Below are positions 24,929-33,609 of a stretch of 64,000 bases of DNA, piece by piece. A program made the position numbers and the translations under genes. Under the pieces are notes generated by a model. The model saw nothing but the letters and a program-made list of their open reading frames with translations. It ran no database searches and was not told where the DNA came from. Source of the stretch: Haloarcula laminariae (GTDB lineage Archaea > Halobacteriota > Halobacteria > Halobacteriales > Haloarculaceae); contig NZ_JAMZFY010000001.1 of assembly GCF_025457605.1 (NCBI RefSeq), positions 1,736,001-1,800,000 on the forward strand, read 5' to 3'. The stretch's first letter is position 1. Each line of letters starts with the position of its first letter.

Positions 24929-26890
24929 TCACTGGAGCGGGGGGCGTCCCGTCGTCCCCTGGTCGTCGACATCGAACTCGAACCGCGCGCCGCCGGCCTC
25001 GCTCTCGGTCACGCCGACCGACCAGCCGTGTGCCCGCGCGATGGTCTCGACGATAGCGAGCCCGAACCCCGTCCCGTCGCCGTCCGAGTACCCCTGCTCG
25101 AACACCTGCTCGCGTTGTTCCTCAGGGATGCCGTCCCCGTCGTCGGCGACGTAGAAGCCGTCGTCCGTCGGCCCGACGGTCACCGTCACGGTTCCGGACT
25201 CGCCGGCCCCGTGCTCCAGGCTGTTCCGGAACAGGTTCTCGAAGATGTGCCGGAGCTTGCCGGGGTCCGCTCGCAGCTCGTCGTCGCCGCTCGTCTCCAG
25301 TGTCGCGGCGCCGCTCTCGATGCTCTCCCAGCAATCTCTCGCGATGGTGTCGAGCGACACCGACGACACCTCGGTGACCAGCTCGCCCTCGCGGGCCAGC
25401 GTGAGCGTGTCTTCGATGATGGATTCCATCCGCTCGTGCGCCCGCTCGATGGGGTCGAAGTGGTCGTCGTCGCCGGTCTCACGGGCCAGTTCCAGCCTGG
25501 CCCGGGCGACGTGGAGCGGGTTCCGGAGGTCGTGTGAGATGACGCTGGCGAACTTCTCTAAGCGCTCGTTCTTGCGCTCCAGGGTCCGCTCGTACCGGTG
25601 GCGGTCTATCTCGTACCCGATCCACCTGGCGAGCGTCTTCACGGTCGACTGCTGGATTTCCAGCACTGCGCGGTCCCGGGGCTCCTCGCCGCCGAAACAC
25701 AGCGTCCCGTAGGTCTCGCCGTCGATGCGTATCTCCGCGCCCAGGTAACAGCGCAGCTCGAACCGCTCGAACGCGGGGTCGCCCTCCCACCCCTCCTCGC
25801 TCGCGTCCCCCACCACGAGCGGCCCCTCGTTCGCTATCGTCTTCCGGCAGTAGGTCCGCTCCAGGGGGTCTTCCGCTCCCGCTTCGATACGGTCGTTGGA
25901 GCCGACCGACGCGAGAATCTCCTGGGTCCCGTCCTCGATACGGGTGACGTAGCCGACCGGGTGGTCCATGTGGGTCGCGCCGATCTCCAGGACGCGCTGG
26001 AGCTTGGTCTCTATCGGGGTATCGGCGTCGAACGTCGTGTCGTACAGCTGTGAGAGCGTCGCCTCCGAGGCCTCGATCTGAGATTCGAACTGCCGGTGTT
26101 CGGTCACGTCGCGCTGAATCGCGACGAACTTCTCGACGGTGCCGTCCACGCCGGTCACCGGCGCGATAGTCTGGTGGGCGACGTAGAGGTCCCCCGATTT
26201 AGTGCGGTTGACGATCTCCTCTTCCCACACTTCGCCGCCGAGGAGCGCGTCCCACATCCGCTCGTAGTACGCCTGGCTCTGTTCGCCGGACTTGAGGATG
26301 CGCGGCGTCCGACCGACCGCTTCCGTCCGGTCGTACCCGGTCAGCTTCTCGAAGGCCGGGTTGACGTACTCGATGGTCCCGTCGGGGTCGGTGACGACGA
26401 TGGCGTCCGCCGCGTATTCGACCGCCTGTTTGATACCGTCGAGCTGTCCCCGGGTCACGCGGCTCCGGTCGCTGGTGACCGTCGCTTCGATTCGGGCCGC
26501 GACCCCCTCGGCGCCGTCGGCACACAGCGAGGCGTAGCCGTCCACGCCGGCGTTTATCGCCTCGCCGCTGACCTGTCCGGTGTCGTCGACGGCGACGAGG
26601 ACGAACGGGAGTTCGGGGTGGCTCTCCCGGACCGCTTCCGCCAGTTCGATTCCGCCGGCGGCCAGGTCGCTCGCCCCCGCCACGCAGTCGACCGGCTCCG
26701 AGTCGAGCGCGTCCATCGCCCCCTCGACCGACTGGGTCGTGATCACGTCGACGCCGTCCAGTTCCGCTTCGACCGCCTCGCAGACGGCAGCGTCGAGACC
26801 GACAGTGAGGACGACCGCCGGCACGGCGCGGGGCGAACGTTTGATACGGCCGGCAGTCTCTCCATACTGTCCCGAGCTATAACGACCCAT
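24929..26890 (-). CDS. Pseudo-receiver/PAS/GAF histidine kinase
   Basis: A 653-residue soluble sensor kinase. It carries an N-terminal receiver-like domain (about 25-125), PAS with PAC (about 155-275), GAF (about 290-435, with CRKTIANEGPLVV), the H-box SVISHDLRNPL and an ATPase domain (FENLFRNSLEHG, DDGDGIP, GTGFGLAI). In the receiver domain the segment DCVAGASDL has Ala where the phosphorylated Asp normally stands, so it is probably a non-phosphorylated sensor or interaction module. It converges on the previous kinase gene with six bases between stops. Confidence 0.87.
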   Translation of the reverse strand: MGRYSSGQYGETAGRIKRSPRAVPAVVLTVGLDAAVCEAVEAELDGVDVITTQSVEGAMDALDSEPVDCVAGASDLAAGGIELAEAVRESHPELPFVLVAVDDTGQVSGEAINAGVDGYASLCADGAEGVAARIEATVTSDRSRVTRGQLDGIKQAVEYAADAIVVTDPDGTIEYVNPAFEKLTGYDRTEAVGRTPRILKSGEQSQAYYERMWDALLGGEVWEEEIVNRTKSGDLYVAHQTIAPVTGVDGTVEKFVAIQRDVTEHRQFESQIEASEATLSQLYDTTFDADTPIETKLQRVLEIGATHMDHPVGYVTRIEDGTQEILASVGSNDRIEAGAEDPLERTYCRKTIANEGPLVVGDASEEGWEGDPAFERFELRCYLGAEIRIDGETYGTLCFGGEEPRDRAVLEIQQSTVKTLARWIGYEIDRHRYERTLERKNERLEKFASVISHDLRNPLHVARARLELARETGDDDHFDPIERAHERMESIIEDTLTLAREGELVTEVSSVSLDTIARDCWESIESGAATLETSGDDELRADPGKLRHIFENLFRNSLEHGAGESGTVTVTVGPTDDGFYVADDGDGIPEEQREQVFEQGYSDGDGTGFGLAIVETIARAHGWSVGVTESEAGGARFEFDVDDQGTTGRPPLQ

Positions 26891-27033
26891 TACACGTCGC
26901 TTGTCGCGTTCTCACCTAAACGCTGCTCGCGTTGCGCCCTTCCGATAATAGCCAAAACCGTTATGTATGCTCATCGGACAGCTATCCGTTCTCGGCCGTC
27001 ACGAGCGGGTGGCGAAGACCGAACGGCGACGGT

Positions 27034-27489
27034 TCAGTAGTAGAGCCCGAGGAGGGCGCCGGCGTTGACGAGCAGGAGGACGGCCACCACCGAGGCGGCG
27101 AGCAGGAGCGGGCGGGCGTCGGCCGCCGGCTGGCGGACCTTCTGCTGGGCGAGCCCGTCCGCGAGCTTCGAGGCCCCGATTTCCACGAGGGCGGCCAGGG
27201 CGAACCACAGCACGACCATCCCGAGAACGAGGTGGCCCCGACCCGTCCCGAAGAGGGTCTCGCCGGTGTAGCGCGTCGCGGCGAGGTGGCCGCCGGTCAG
27301 CAACAGGAGGACGGAGCTGAGCCGCGAGACGGTCCTGAGCTTGCCGGTAATCGCTTCGAGGGCGCTGCCTTGCATGTCGCCGTTCATCGCGGTCGGAACG
27401 ACGGCGTAACTGGTGAACAACACGGTGCCGGACCACAGGCCCGCGAAGACGAGGTGCGTGGCGTAGATTGCGGCGTCGACGAGCGTCAT
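27034..27489 (-). CDS. CopD-like small membrane protein
   Basis: A 151-residue protein with four transmembrane helices. The motifs ATHLVFAGLWSGTVLFTSY, GHLAATRY and VLWFALAALVEIG fit the CopD/DUF4149-like group of haloarchaeal membrane proteins. A role in copper handling is often assigned but is not shown by any copper ligand cluster here. The ATG at 27489 is preferred to the 56-residue hydrophilic extension. It diverges from hisC across 141 bases. Confidence 0.72.
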   Translation of the reverse strand: MTLVDAAIYATHLVFAGLWSGTVLFTSYAVVPTAMNGDMQGSALEAITGKLRTVSRLSSVLLLLTGGHLAATRYTGETLFGTGRGHLVLGMVVLWFALAALVEIGASKLADGLAQQKVRQPAADARPLLLAASVVAVLLLVNAGALLGLYY

Positions 27490-27630
27490 GTGCGGTGGTT
27501 GGGCCCGAACCCCTTGAACGTCATGTACTCGGTCCGCCCGCTGGGCCGGCGGTCGTTTCGACGCCGGGGGCGGACCGCCCGCTGCCTGCAGTTGGGCACG
27601 CTTAAGCCGCCCGGCCCGTTTGGCCCGTAC

Positions 27631-28713
27631 ATGAACCCACGGGACCTCTCCGCGCACACCGCCTACCGTGCGGGCCGCGGTATCGAGGAAGTCGCCCGCG
27701 AGCTCGGTCTGGACCCCGACGCGATGGTGAAGCTATCGTCGAACGAGAACATGTTCGGTCCCAGTCCGCTCGCGGTCGAAGCCATCCGCGAGTCGGCCGA
27801 GCGGATGCACCACTACCCGAAGTCGTCCCACGCCGACCTCGTCGAAGCGCTGGCCGACCGATGGAACGTCACCCCCGAACAGGTCTGGCTGGGCAACGGC
27901 GGCGACGGGGCCCTGGACTGTCTCGCCCGGGCGATGCTCTCGCCCGGCGACGAGGTGCTGGTCCCCACGCCCGGCTTCGCCTACTACGAGATGAGCGCCC
28001 GGTACCACCACGGCGAGGTCGCTGAGTACACGCTGTCGAAGGCCGACGACTTCGCACAGACCGCCGACGCAGTACTCGAAGACTACGACGGCGAGCGAAT
28101 CGTCTACCTCACCAGCCCGCACAACCCCACGGGCAAGGAGTTCACCGCCGACGCCGTCCGGGAGATAGCCGAGCGGACCGACGGGGAGACGCTCACCCTC
28201 GTCGACGAGGCCTACGGCGAGTTCACCGACAGCCAGAGCGCTCGGCCGCTCCTCTCCGAGCGCGACGACGTGGCGTTGTTGCGGACCTTCTCGAAGGCCT
28301 ACGGGCTGGCCGGCGTCCGCCTGGGCTACGCGCTGGTCCCCGAGGAGTGGGCCGACGCCTACGCCCGCATCAACACGCCCTTCTCCGCGAGCGAGCTGGC
28401 CTGTCGGGCCGGTCTGGCCGCGCTCGAAGACGACGACCACGTCGAGCGCAGCGCCGAGACGGCCGCCTGGGCCCGCGAGTACATCTACGAGGAACTCGAC
28501 GCGCCCACCTGGGAGAGCGCGGGCAACTTCGTGCTGGCCGAGGTCGGCGACGCCGCGGCGGTGGCCGACGCCGCCCAGGCCGAGGGCGTCATCGTCCGCG
28601 ACTGCTCGTCCTTCGGGCTCCCCGAGTGCATCCGTATCACGTGCGGGACGAAAGCGGACACCAGACGGGCGGTCTCGGTCCTCAACGACGCCATCGCGGA
28701 GGTCGGGGCGTGA
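27631..28713 (+). CDS. hisC: Histidinol-phosphate aminotransferase
   Basis: A 360-residue class I PLP aminotransferase that makes L-histidinol phosphate from imidazole-acetol phosphate. KLSSNENMFGPSP, HHYPKSSHADL, TSPHNPTGK, VDEAYGEF and the PLP lysine in RTFSKAYGLAGVRLGY are all present. The ATG at 27631 gives the standard N terminus. GTGA at 28710-28713 overlaps its stop with the start of the AK6-like gene, so the three genes hisC, AK6-like and the lipid synthase form a coupled operon. Confidence 0.95.
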   Translation: MNPRDLSAHTAYRAGRGIEEVARELGLDPDAMVKLSSNENMFGPSPLAVEAIRESAERMHHYPKSSHADLVEALADRWNVTPEQVWLGNGGDGALDCLARAMLSPGDEVLVPTPGFAYYEMSARYHHGEVAEYTLSKADDFAQTADAVLEDYDGERIVYLTSPHNPTGKEFTADAVREIAERTDGETLTLVDEAYGEFTDSQSARPLLSERDDVALLRTFSKAYGLAGVRLGYALVPEEWADAYARINTPFSASELACRAGLAALEDDDHVERSAETAAWAREYIYEELDAPTWESAGNFVLAEVGDAAAVADAAQAEGVIVRDCSSFGLPECIRITCGTKADTRRAVSVLNDAIAEVGA

Positions 28714-29216
28714 GAGTCGCCGTCACCGGGACCCCCGGAACCGGGAAGACCACGGCGACGGACCTGCTGGAGACGGACCTCGACGTGGTGCATCTCAACG
28801 AGGTCATCAAGTCCGAGGGCTTCTCGACGGGGACCGACGAGGAACGCGGGAGCCTCGTCGCCGACATGGACGCCCTGGAGGCGTGGCTCGACGGCCGCGA
28901 CGACGTCCTCGTCGAGTCCCACCTCGCCCACAACTTCGCGGCCGACCGCGTGGTCGTGCTGCGCGCCCACCCCGACACCGTCGTCGAGCGCCTTCGCGAG
29001 CGGGGGGACTCGGACTCGAAGGCCTACGAAAACGCGGAGTCGGAGGCGCTCGACGTCGTCCTCTCTGAGGCCGTCCACCATCACGGGACCGACAGCGTCT
29101 ACGAGATAGACACGACCGACCGCGACCCCGCCGACGTGGCCGCCGAGATAGCGGCCGTCGTCGGCGGGGAGCGCGAACCGAGCGCCGGCACCGTCTCCTA
29201 CGTGGACTGGCTATGA
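28710..29216 (+). CDS. AK6/Fap7-type adenylate kinase family protein
   Basis: A 168-residue P-loop protein starting with GTG. The Walker A loop is VAVTGTPGTGKTT, HLNEVI follows, and VESHLAHNF and VVVLRAHPDTVVERLRERG give the NMP-binding and LID regions of the AK6/hCINAP family. Relatives act in adenylate metabolism and in 30S/40S ribosome maturation. It overlaps hisC by four bases upstream and the archaetidyl transferase by four bases (ATGA at 29213-29216) downstream. Confidence 0.9.
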   Translation: MRVAVTGTPGTGKTTATDLLETDLDVVHLNEVIKSEGFSTGTDEERGSLVADMDALEAWLDGRDDVLVESHLAHNFAADRVVVLRAHPDTVVERLRERGDSDSKAYENAESEALDVVLSEAVHHHGTDSVYEIDTTDRDPADVAAEIAAVVGGEREPSAGTVSYVDWL

Positions 29217-29821
29217 CGCTCGACAGATTCCGCCACGTGGCCGACCGAGCGCTCGACCCGTTCGTCGGGCTGGCCCGAACGGCCGGGCTCTCCCCCAACG
29301 GCGTCAGCGTCATCGCGTTCCTGCTGGCGGTCGCCGCCGGCGGCGTCTACGCCGTGGCGGCGGGCCGGCCGATACTGTATCTCGTCGGCGCCGTCCTCGT
29401 CTTCCTGAACGGCTGGCTGGACCTCGTCGACGGCGCCCTGGCCCGGGAACTGAACGTCGCTTCCTCCGCGGGCGACCTGCTCGACCACGTGCTGGACCGC
29501 TACGCCGACATCGTCATCATCGTCGGGCTGGCGGCGGGCATCGGGCAGTGGGCGCTCGGCATCGCCGCCGTCACCGGGGTCCTGATGACCTCGTACCTGG
29601 GGACCCAGGCCCAGGCCGTCGGCCTGGACCGCGTCTACGGGGGCGCGCTGGGGCGCGCGGACCGCCTCGCTCTCGTGGGTATCGTCACCGGTATCGCGGC
29701 GTTCGTCCGGCCGACCGGTTTCGGACTCGACCCCGTCGGCTGGCTGCTCGTCGTCTTCGCCGTCGTCGGCCACGTCACCGCGCTCCAGCGGTTCTACCAC
29801 GCGATGGCGGCGCTGGAGTGA
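29213..29821 (+). CDS. CDP-alcohol phosphatidyltransferase (probably archaetidylinositol-phosphate synthase)
   Basis: A 202-residue membrane enzyme with about six helices. It carries the exact family signature D-x2-DG-x2-AR-x8-G-x3-D-x3-D (DLVDGALAR then GDLLDHVLD). It joins a CDP-archaeol donor to an alcohol phosphate. The pairing with hisC and AK6 in one overlapping operon matches haloarchaeal genes assigned to archaetidylinositol phosphate synthase, but the acceptor cannot be read from this sequence. A second, different family member lies at 51328-52017. Confidence 0.85.
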   Translation: MTLDRFRHVADRALDPFVGLARTAGLSPNGVSVIAFLLAVAAGGVYAVAAGRPILYLVGAVLVFLNGWLDLVDGALARELNVASSAGDLLDHVLDRYADIVIIVGLAAGIGQWALGIAAVTGVLMTSYLGTQAQAVGLDRVYGGALGRADRLALVGIVTGIAAFVRPTGFGLDPVGWLLVVFAVVGHVTALQRFYHAMAALE

Positions 29822-29961
29822 CGTTTCACTGATTCCGTAGTGGAAGCGGTAAATCACCTGCTACGGACACGAACCGGCGTGAGTGGCCCGGACAGTGGGT
29901 TGGAGGGACGCCATGGAGTTTCGTGCAGTCGAGTGTGGAAACCTACCAGTACCGACAGCGG

Positions 29962-30234
29962 TCACGAGACGCGGATGAACTCCGCGGTACCGCTCTGTTC
30001 GACCGTGATGCGGTAGCCCCCGTACGTGAATTCGACCGTCATCTGGGCCTCCGGCTCCGGCGGATTCGAATACAACTCCGAGAGCATCCCGTCGATGCAG
30101 TTGTAGGTCGCCGGCAGTTCGGTCACGGAAATTCCTTCGAGTTCAGCAACCACTTCCGCTATCCCGATTGCCGGCTCCTCGATGTCGGTATCCAGTTCCC
30201 GGCGAACGATTTCGTCGTTATGTGTTTCTGTCAT
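29962..30234 (-). CDS. HalOD1 domain protein
   Basis: A 90-residue protein. AIGIAEVVAELEGISVTELPATYNCIDGMLSELY and MTVEFTYGGYRITVEQSGTAEF-type residues define the HalOD1 domain, an output module described in haloarchaeal signalling proteins. It stands alone here with no receiver. The ATG at 30234 is chosen over a 19-residue extension. No partner gene is adjacent. Function is unknown beyond the domain name. Confidence 0.8.
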   Translation of the reverse strand: MTETHNDEIVRRELDTDIEEPAIGIAEVVAELEGISVTELPATYNCIDGMLSELYSNPPEPEAQMTVEFTYGGYRITVEQSGTAEFIRVS

Positions 30235-30400
30235 AGTATCACTGTAGTCGGCGACGGAGCGGCTGGTCGAGACACTGTTCGAGTTGCACAACCGTACTAC
30301 TGTATCCGAGCGACAGGTATCAAACTGCTATTTGCGAATACAGCCCGTATTTACGTACAGGGCCGGGCTTTCAGGGCTGAAAGTGTGTTTCCGACGACGG

Positions 30401-30694
30401 TCATCCGAAGACGGACTCGGGGACGAAACTGATAGCGGCGATGAGATAGAGCAACGCCGCTATCGCCGTGAGACGGAACACACCGGCCACACGCCGTCGC
30501 TCTTTCGGGAGGGACTCGGCAATACCGGACAGCGCAGCCGCCCCGGCCATTACGAGTAACCAACTGCCCGAACCACCGTTACTGACGCTCCATGCGTATA
30601 TCCCCAGGAACGCGAGGGACGCGATGAACTGGACCCACGAACTCGGTCGACCTGCAGGCTCGCTGAGGACGAGCTTCTCGATGATGGAGGGCAT
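30401..30694 (-). CDS. Small three-helix membrane protein, unknown
   Basis: A 97-residue protein with three hydrophobic segments separated by a charged SLPKERRRVAG loop. It matches no family I recognise. A CCTTTATTTGC promoter-like box lies about 20-30 bases upstream of the ATG at 30694, which supports expression. It is the neighbour of the HalOD1 gene on the same strand, 166 bases away, so separate transcription is likely. Confidence 0.6.
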   Translation of the reverse strand: MPSIIEKLVLSEPAGRPSSWVQFIASLAFLGIYAWSVSNGGSGSWLLVMAGAAALSGIAESLPKERRRVAGVFRLTAIAALLYLIAAISFVPESVFG

Positions 30695-30813
30695 CAGTCG
30701 TCACTCTCGGGCGGATGCAAATAAAGGCTACACGGGATTTTTCGTTCGGTCCCCGTTTGGAAACGTCTCGGGGAGCGGCCGCGTGAGCGGTACGGCGCGT
30801 TTCACCAGAGCTA

Positions 30814-31491
30814 ATGAGCCGGGGAGCGCGGATGGGACTGATGCCCTCCACAGAGACTGTCGAGCGACCCCAGGACGCACTGGGCGTCGCCAAGCGCTAT
30901 CTCAGACGCGAGCGCCTCGTCAGCGGACTCGTCGTCATACTCGTGGTATCGCTGTTCCTCCAGGCGTACGTCGTGACTTCACTCGGTCCGGCGTTTATCG
31001 TCGCCGTCGTGTTGCTCGTCGTGGCACGCGCGCCGATACTGCAGTCTACGGGCACAGTGCGGTTGCGAACAGACGACGACATAGAGACTGTCCTCGATGC
31101 GCTCACGGGCCCGACGCCGCCGGTGCTCGCCCTGCAGTGGGGGGCCGCCGATGCGGTCACCATCGAGGACGGCGTCCCGACGTACACGACCTCGTATCTG
31201 TTCGGTCTGCGCTCGGTCAAACCGACGCTCCATACGCAGACGGAACCCACCTCGGACGGGAACCACCGAGTCGAGTTGGAGCTCAGGATGAACGACGACC
31301 CCTGGGCGACGTACGCCGCGGTGGTCAGTGCTGCCGACGGACAGACGGTCGTCGACGTCGAGTACACCTCTAACCGCCGATTCGGTCTCCGGCGCGTCCC
31401 ACAGCAGCTACTCGCGAAACGCTACCGCGATGCGACGCTCACCGCGCAGGGGTACGAGGTCACCGAGCGCGATACACACTTCGGCCTCTGA
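30814..31491 (+). CDS. Haloarchaeal membrane-anchored protein, unknown
   Basis: A 225-residue protein. Two transmembrane helices (about residues 35-75) are followed by a soluble beta-rich domain of about 140 residues with VELELRMNDDPWATYAAVV and a basic C-terminal helix (VPQQLLAKRYRDATLTAQGYEV). The soluble part has a lipid/START-like look but no clear family match. Three in-frame ATGs are possible (30814, 30832, 30841). The second has the better purine-rich leader, so the start is uncertain by nine residues. Confidence 0.65.
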   Translation: MSRGARMGLMPSTETVERPQDALGVAKRYLRRERLVSGLVVILVVSLFLQAYVVTSLGPAFIVAVVLLVVARAPILQSTGTVRLRTDDDIETVLDALTGPTPPVLALQWGAADAVTIEDGVPTYTTSYLFGLRSVKPTLHTQTEPTSDGNHRVELELRMNDDPWATYAAVVSAADGQTVVDVEYTSNRRFGLRRVPQQLLAKRYRDATLTAQGYEVTERDTHFGL

Positions 31492-31675
31492 GTTGCCGAC
31501 AACCCCACCCCATCGATGCCCCCGGCTGGAACTGGTGACCGCCGGCAACGGCCCGCAGGGCATCGGATGCGAGCCGACCGTTGCGGTGGTTTCGGCGGTC
31601 GGCGACGGCTCCGACGGCTGACACCCGTTCGGTCCCAGCGCACCATTTATACGGGACCCTCTCCAACTCCGCCGT

Positions 31676-32203
31676 ATGGTTCAGTGCGAGATGTGTGGCA
31701 AGGAGGTTTCGTCTCCGAGCCGCGTCAAAATCGAGGGGGCCGAACTCGACGTCTGTGACGAGTGTACCGAATTCGGTACCGAACTCAAGACAGAGGATTC
31801 CTCCTCGTCCACGTCGACGAAGTACTCCACTTCGTCTTCCGGGTCGGGTTCGTCGTCCTCGTCGTCGTCCAGTACGTCCAGTTCCTCCGGCGGCGGCCGC
31901 CGGCGGGACATGTTCGACGAGATGGACGAAATCGCACAGGACTTCGACGACCGGATTCGGTCGGCCCGCGAGTCCGAGGGGCTGAGCCAGAAGGAGCTGG
32001 CCCAGCGACTCAACGAGAAGGCGAGCCTCATCCGGAAGCTGGAACAGGGCAACTCACTGCCCAGCGACGACGTCCGGGCGAAAATCGAGAAGTCACTCGG
32101 TATCGACCTCAGCGCCGGCGGGAGCTCGGACGAGGAGGAGTGGTCGGGCGGGGAAAGCGACGGGAGCTACACGCTCGGTGACGTCGTCCAGCGGAAGGAC
32201 TAG
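31676..32203 (+). CDS. mbf1: Multiprotein bridging factor 1 homologue
   Basis: A 175-residue protein. An N-terminal zinc ribbon (CEMCGK and CDEC) is followed by a Ser-rich linker of about 35 residues and then a Cro-type helix-turn-helix (IRSARESEGLSQKELAQRLNEKASLIRKLEQG). That is the layout of archaeal MBF1, a coregulator linked to translation and TBP. ATTTATACG lies about 22-31 bases upstream, so it is probably leaderless. Its TAG stop shares a CTAG palindrome (32200-32203) with the stop of the opposite-strand HalX gene. Confidence 0.93.
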   Translation: MVQCEMCGKEVSSPSRVKIEGAELDVCDECTEFGTELKTEDSSSSTSTKYSTSSSGSGSSSSSSSSTSSSSGGGRRRDMFDEMDEIAQDFDDRIRSARESEGLSQKELAQRLNEKASLIRKLEQGNSLPSDDVRAKIEKSLGIDLSAGGSSDEEEWSGGESDGSYTLGDVVQRKD

Positions 32204-32757
32204 AGGCGCAGGTCTTCCTCTTCGACGTTCAGGTCGGCGGCCAGTTCGTCCACCCGGTCGGATATCTCCGCGATTTCGCTCTGGAGTCGCTGGTATCGCT
32301 GGCTCCGTTCGAGTTCGGTCCGTGTCTTCTCGACCTGCAGGACGTTGCGCTTTAACTTGCGGGTCGTCAGCGCCTGGAGCTGTTCGTTGTAGGCGGTTAT
32401 CTTCTGGAGACGCTCGACCACGTCGGTGAGTTCTCGCTGCGTGACGGGCTTGACGAGATAGTCGTCGACGCCCATCTCGATGATGTCGAAGTCGGGGTTG
32501 ACGGCCGTCACCATCGCAACCCGGCACGACAGGGACTGTTCCTCTATCTCGGCCAGGACCTCGTTGCCCGAGACGACGGGCATTCGGCGGTCCAGCAGGA
32601 CGACGTCGATGTCCTCGGAGAGGCGTTCGAGGCCCTCTTCGCCGCTGTAGGCCGTCCGGACGTCGAAGCTGTCGGTGAGGTAGTCGGTGTAGAGGTCCGC
32701 GAGGTGCTGTTCGTCTTCGACGATGAGTACGGTGGGAGTCGCGTCGCCTGTGCTCAC
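32200..32757 (-). CDS. HalX-type response regulator
   Basis: A 185-residue protein. The receiver domain has VLIVEDE, the phospho-acceptor Asp in VVLLDRRMP and the Lys in YLVKPV. A helical HalX domain follows ([24 protein letters not shown]), then a coiled-coil tail. It lacks a DNA-binding domain. The start is a GTG at 32757, since the large ATG-initiated frame would run antisense through tpiA. A CATTAAGAC promoter box lies about 32-40 bases upstream. It diverges from tpiA. Confidence 0.88.
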   Translation of the reverse strand: MSTGDATPTVLIVEDEQHLADLYTDYLTDSFDVRTAYSGEEGLERLSEDIDVVLLDRRMPVVSGNEVLAEIEEQSLSCRVAMVTAVNPDFDIIEMGVDDYLVKPVTQRELTDVVERLQKITAYNEQLQALTTRKLKRNVLQVEKTRTELERSQRYQRLQSEIAEISDRVDELAADLNVEEEDLRL

Positions 32758-32862
32758 AGCTTCTCTCTCGGGGGATACTGCTCGCAGTGTCTTAATGCCC
32801 ACTCCTCGGCGCTCGGCCCGAAACACGCAATCTATTTCCCCGCGGCGTTCGCGTCTACGGCC

Positions 32863-33510
32863 ATGTTCGTCCTTGTAAACCTCAAGGCGTACCCGTGTGA
32901 CCCGATAGAGGTAGCCACCGCCGCGGCCGACGTCGCCGACGACTCCGGCGTCCGCGTCGCCGTCGCCCCCCAGGCGGCCAACATCGAGTCCGTCGCCGAG
33001 ACCGGCGTCGAGACCTGGGCCCAGCACGTCAGCCCGAACGAGCAGGGCAGCCACACCGGCTCGACGCTGGCCGAGGCCGTCGCCGACGCCGGCGCGGTCG
33101 GAACGATGCTGAACCACTCCGAGAACCGCCTCAAGCTGGCCGACATCGACGCCTCGCTCGACGCCGCCGACCGCGTCGACCTGGAGACCATCGTCTGTGC
33201 GAACAACCCTGAGCAGATCGGCGCCGCGGCCGCCCTCGGCCCGGACGCCGTCGCCGTCGAGCCGCCGGAGCTCATCGGCACCGGCACACCCGTCAGCAAG
33301 GCCGACCCCGACATCGTCACCGGGGCCGTCGACGCCGCGGCCCGCGTGGACGGCGACGTGGACGTGCTCTGTGGCGCCGGCATCTCCACCGGCGAGGACC
33401 TCGTCTCCGCCAGCGACCTCGGCGCGACCGGCGTCCTGCTGGCCAGCGGCGTCGCGAAGGCCGACGACCCCCGCGCGGCGCTTGAAGACCTCGTCGCACC
33501 GCTCAACTGA
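32863..33510 (+). CDS. tpiA: Triosephosphate isomerase
   Basis: A 215-residue archaeal-type TIM, interconverting dihydroxyacetone phosphate and glyceraldehyde 3-phosphate. VNLKAY holds the catalytic Lys, TMLNHSENR the His, [12 protein letters not shown] the Glu and loop 6, and [12 protein letters not shown] the phosphate site. The ATG at 32863 gives the usual short archaeal length. An AATCTATTTC box lies 25-34 bases upstream. Confidence 0.96.
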   Translation: MFVLVNLKAYPCDPIEVATAAADVADDSGVRVAVAPQAANIESVAETGVETWAQHVSPNEQGSHTGSTLAEAVADAGAVGTMLNHSENRLKLADIDASLDAADRVDLETIVCANNPEQIGAAAALGPDAVAVEPPELIGTGTPVSKADPDIVTGAVDAAARVDGDVDVLCGAGISTGEDLVSASDLGATGVLLASGVAKADDPRAALEDLVAPLN

Positions 33511-33552
33511 CGGTCCACCTACGAGCAGTTTTCTTTCAGACGGTCCCATGCG

Positions 33553-33570
33553 GAGGGCTATATAGCCCTC
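33553..33570. promoter_or_regulatory. 18-bp perfect palindrome centred on a TATA box
   Basis: GAGGGCTATATAGCCCTC is fully self-complementary. Its centre, CTATATAG, is a good TATA box. It lies 40-57 bases upstream of the histidine kinase ATG at 33610, giving a predicted short leader, and 43 bases after the tpiA stop. A dimeric repressor bound here would compete with TBP. A hairpin role at the tpiA 3' end is the other option. Confidence 0.5.
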
Positions 33571-33609
33571 ATAGGAACCACCATATCCGGGAACGGCCCT
33601 CCTTAGCAC

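Noticed and set aside
31800-31900. Ser-codon run (TCC/TCG/AGT) that could be read as a tandem repeat.
   Set aside because: It is the disordered Ser-rich linker between the zinc ribbon and helix-turn-helix of MBF1, a normal feature of the archaeal protein.
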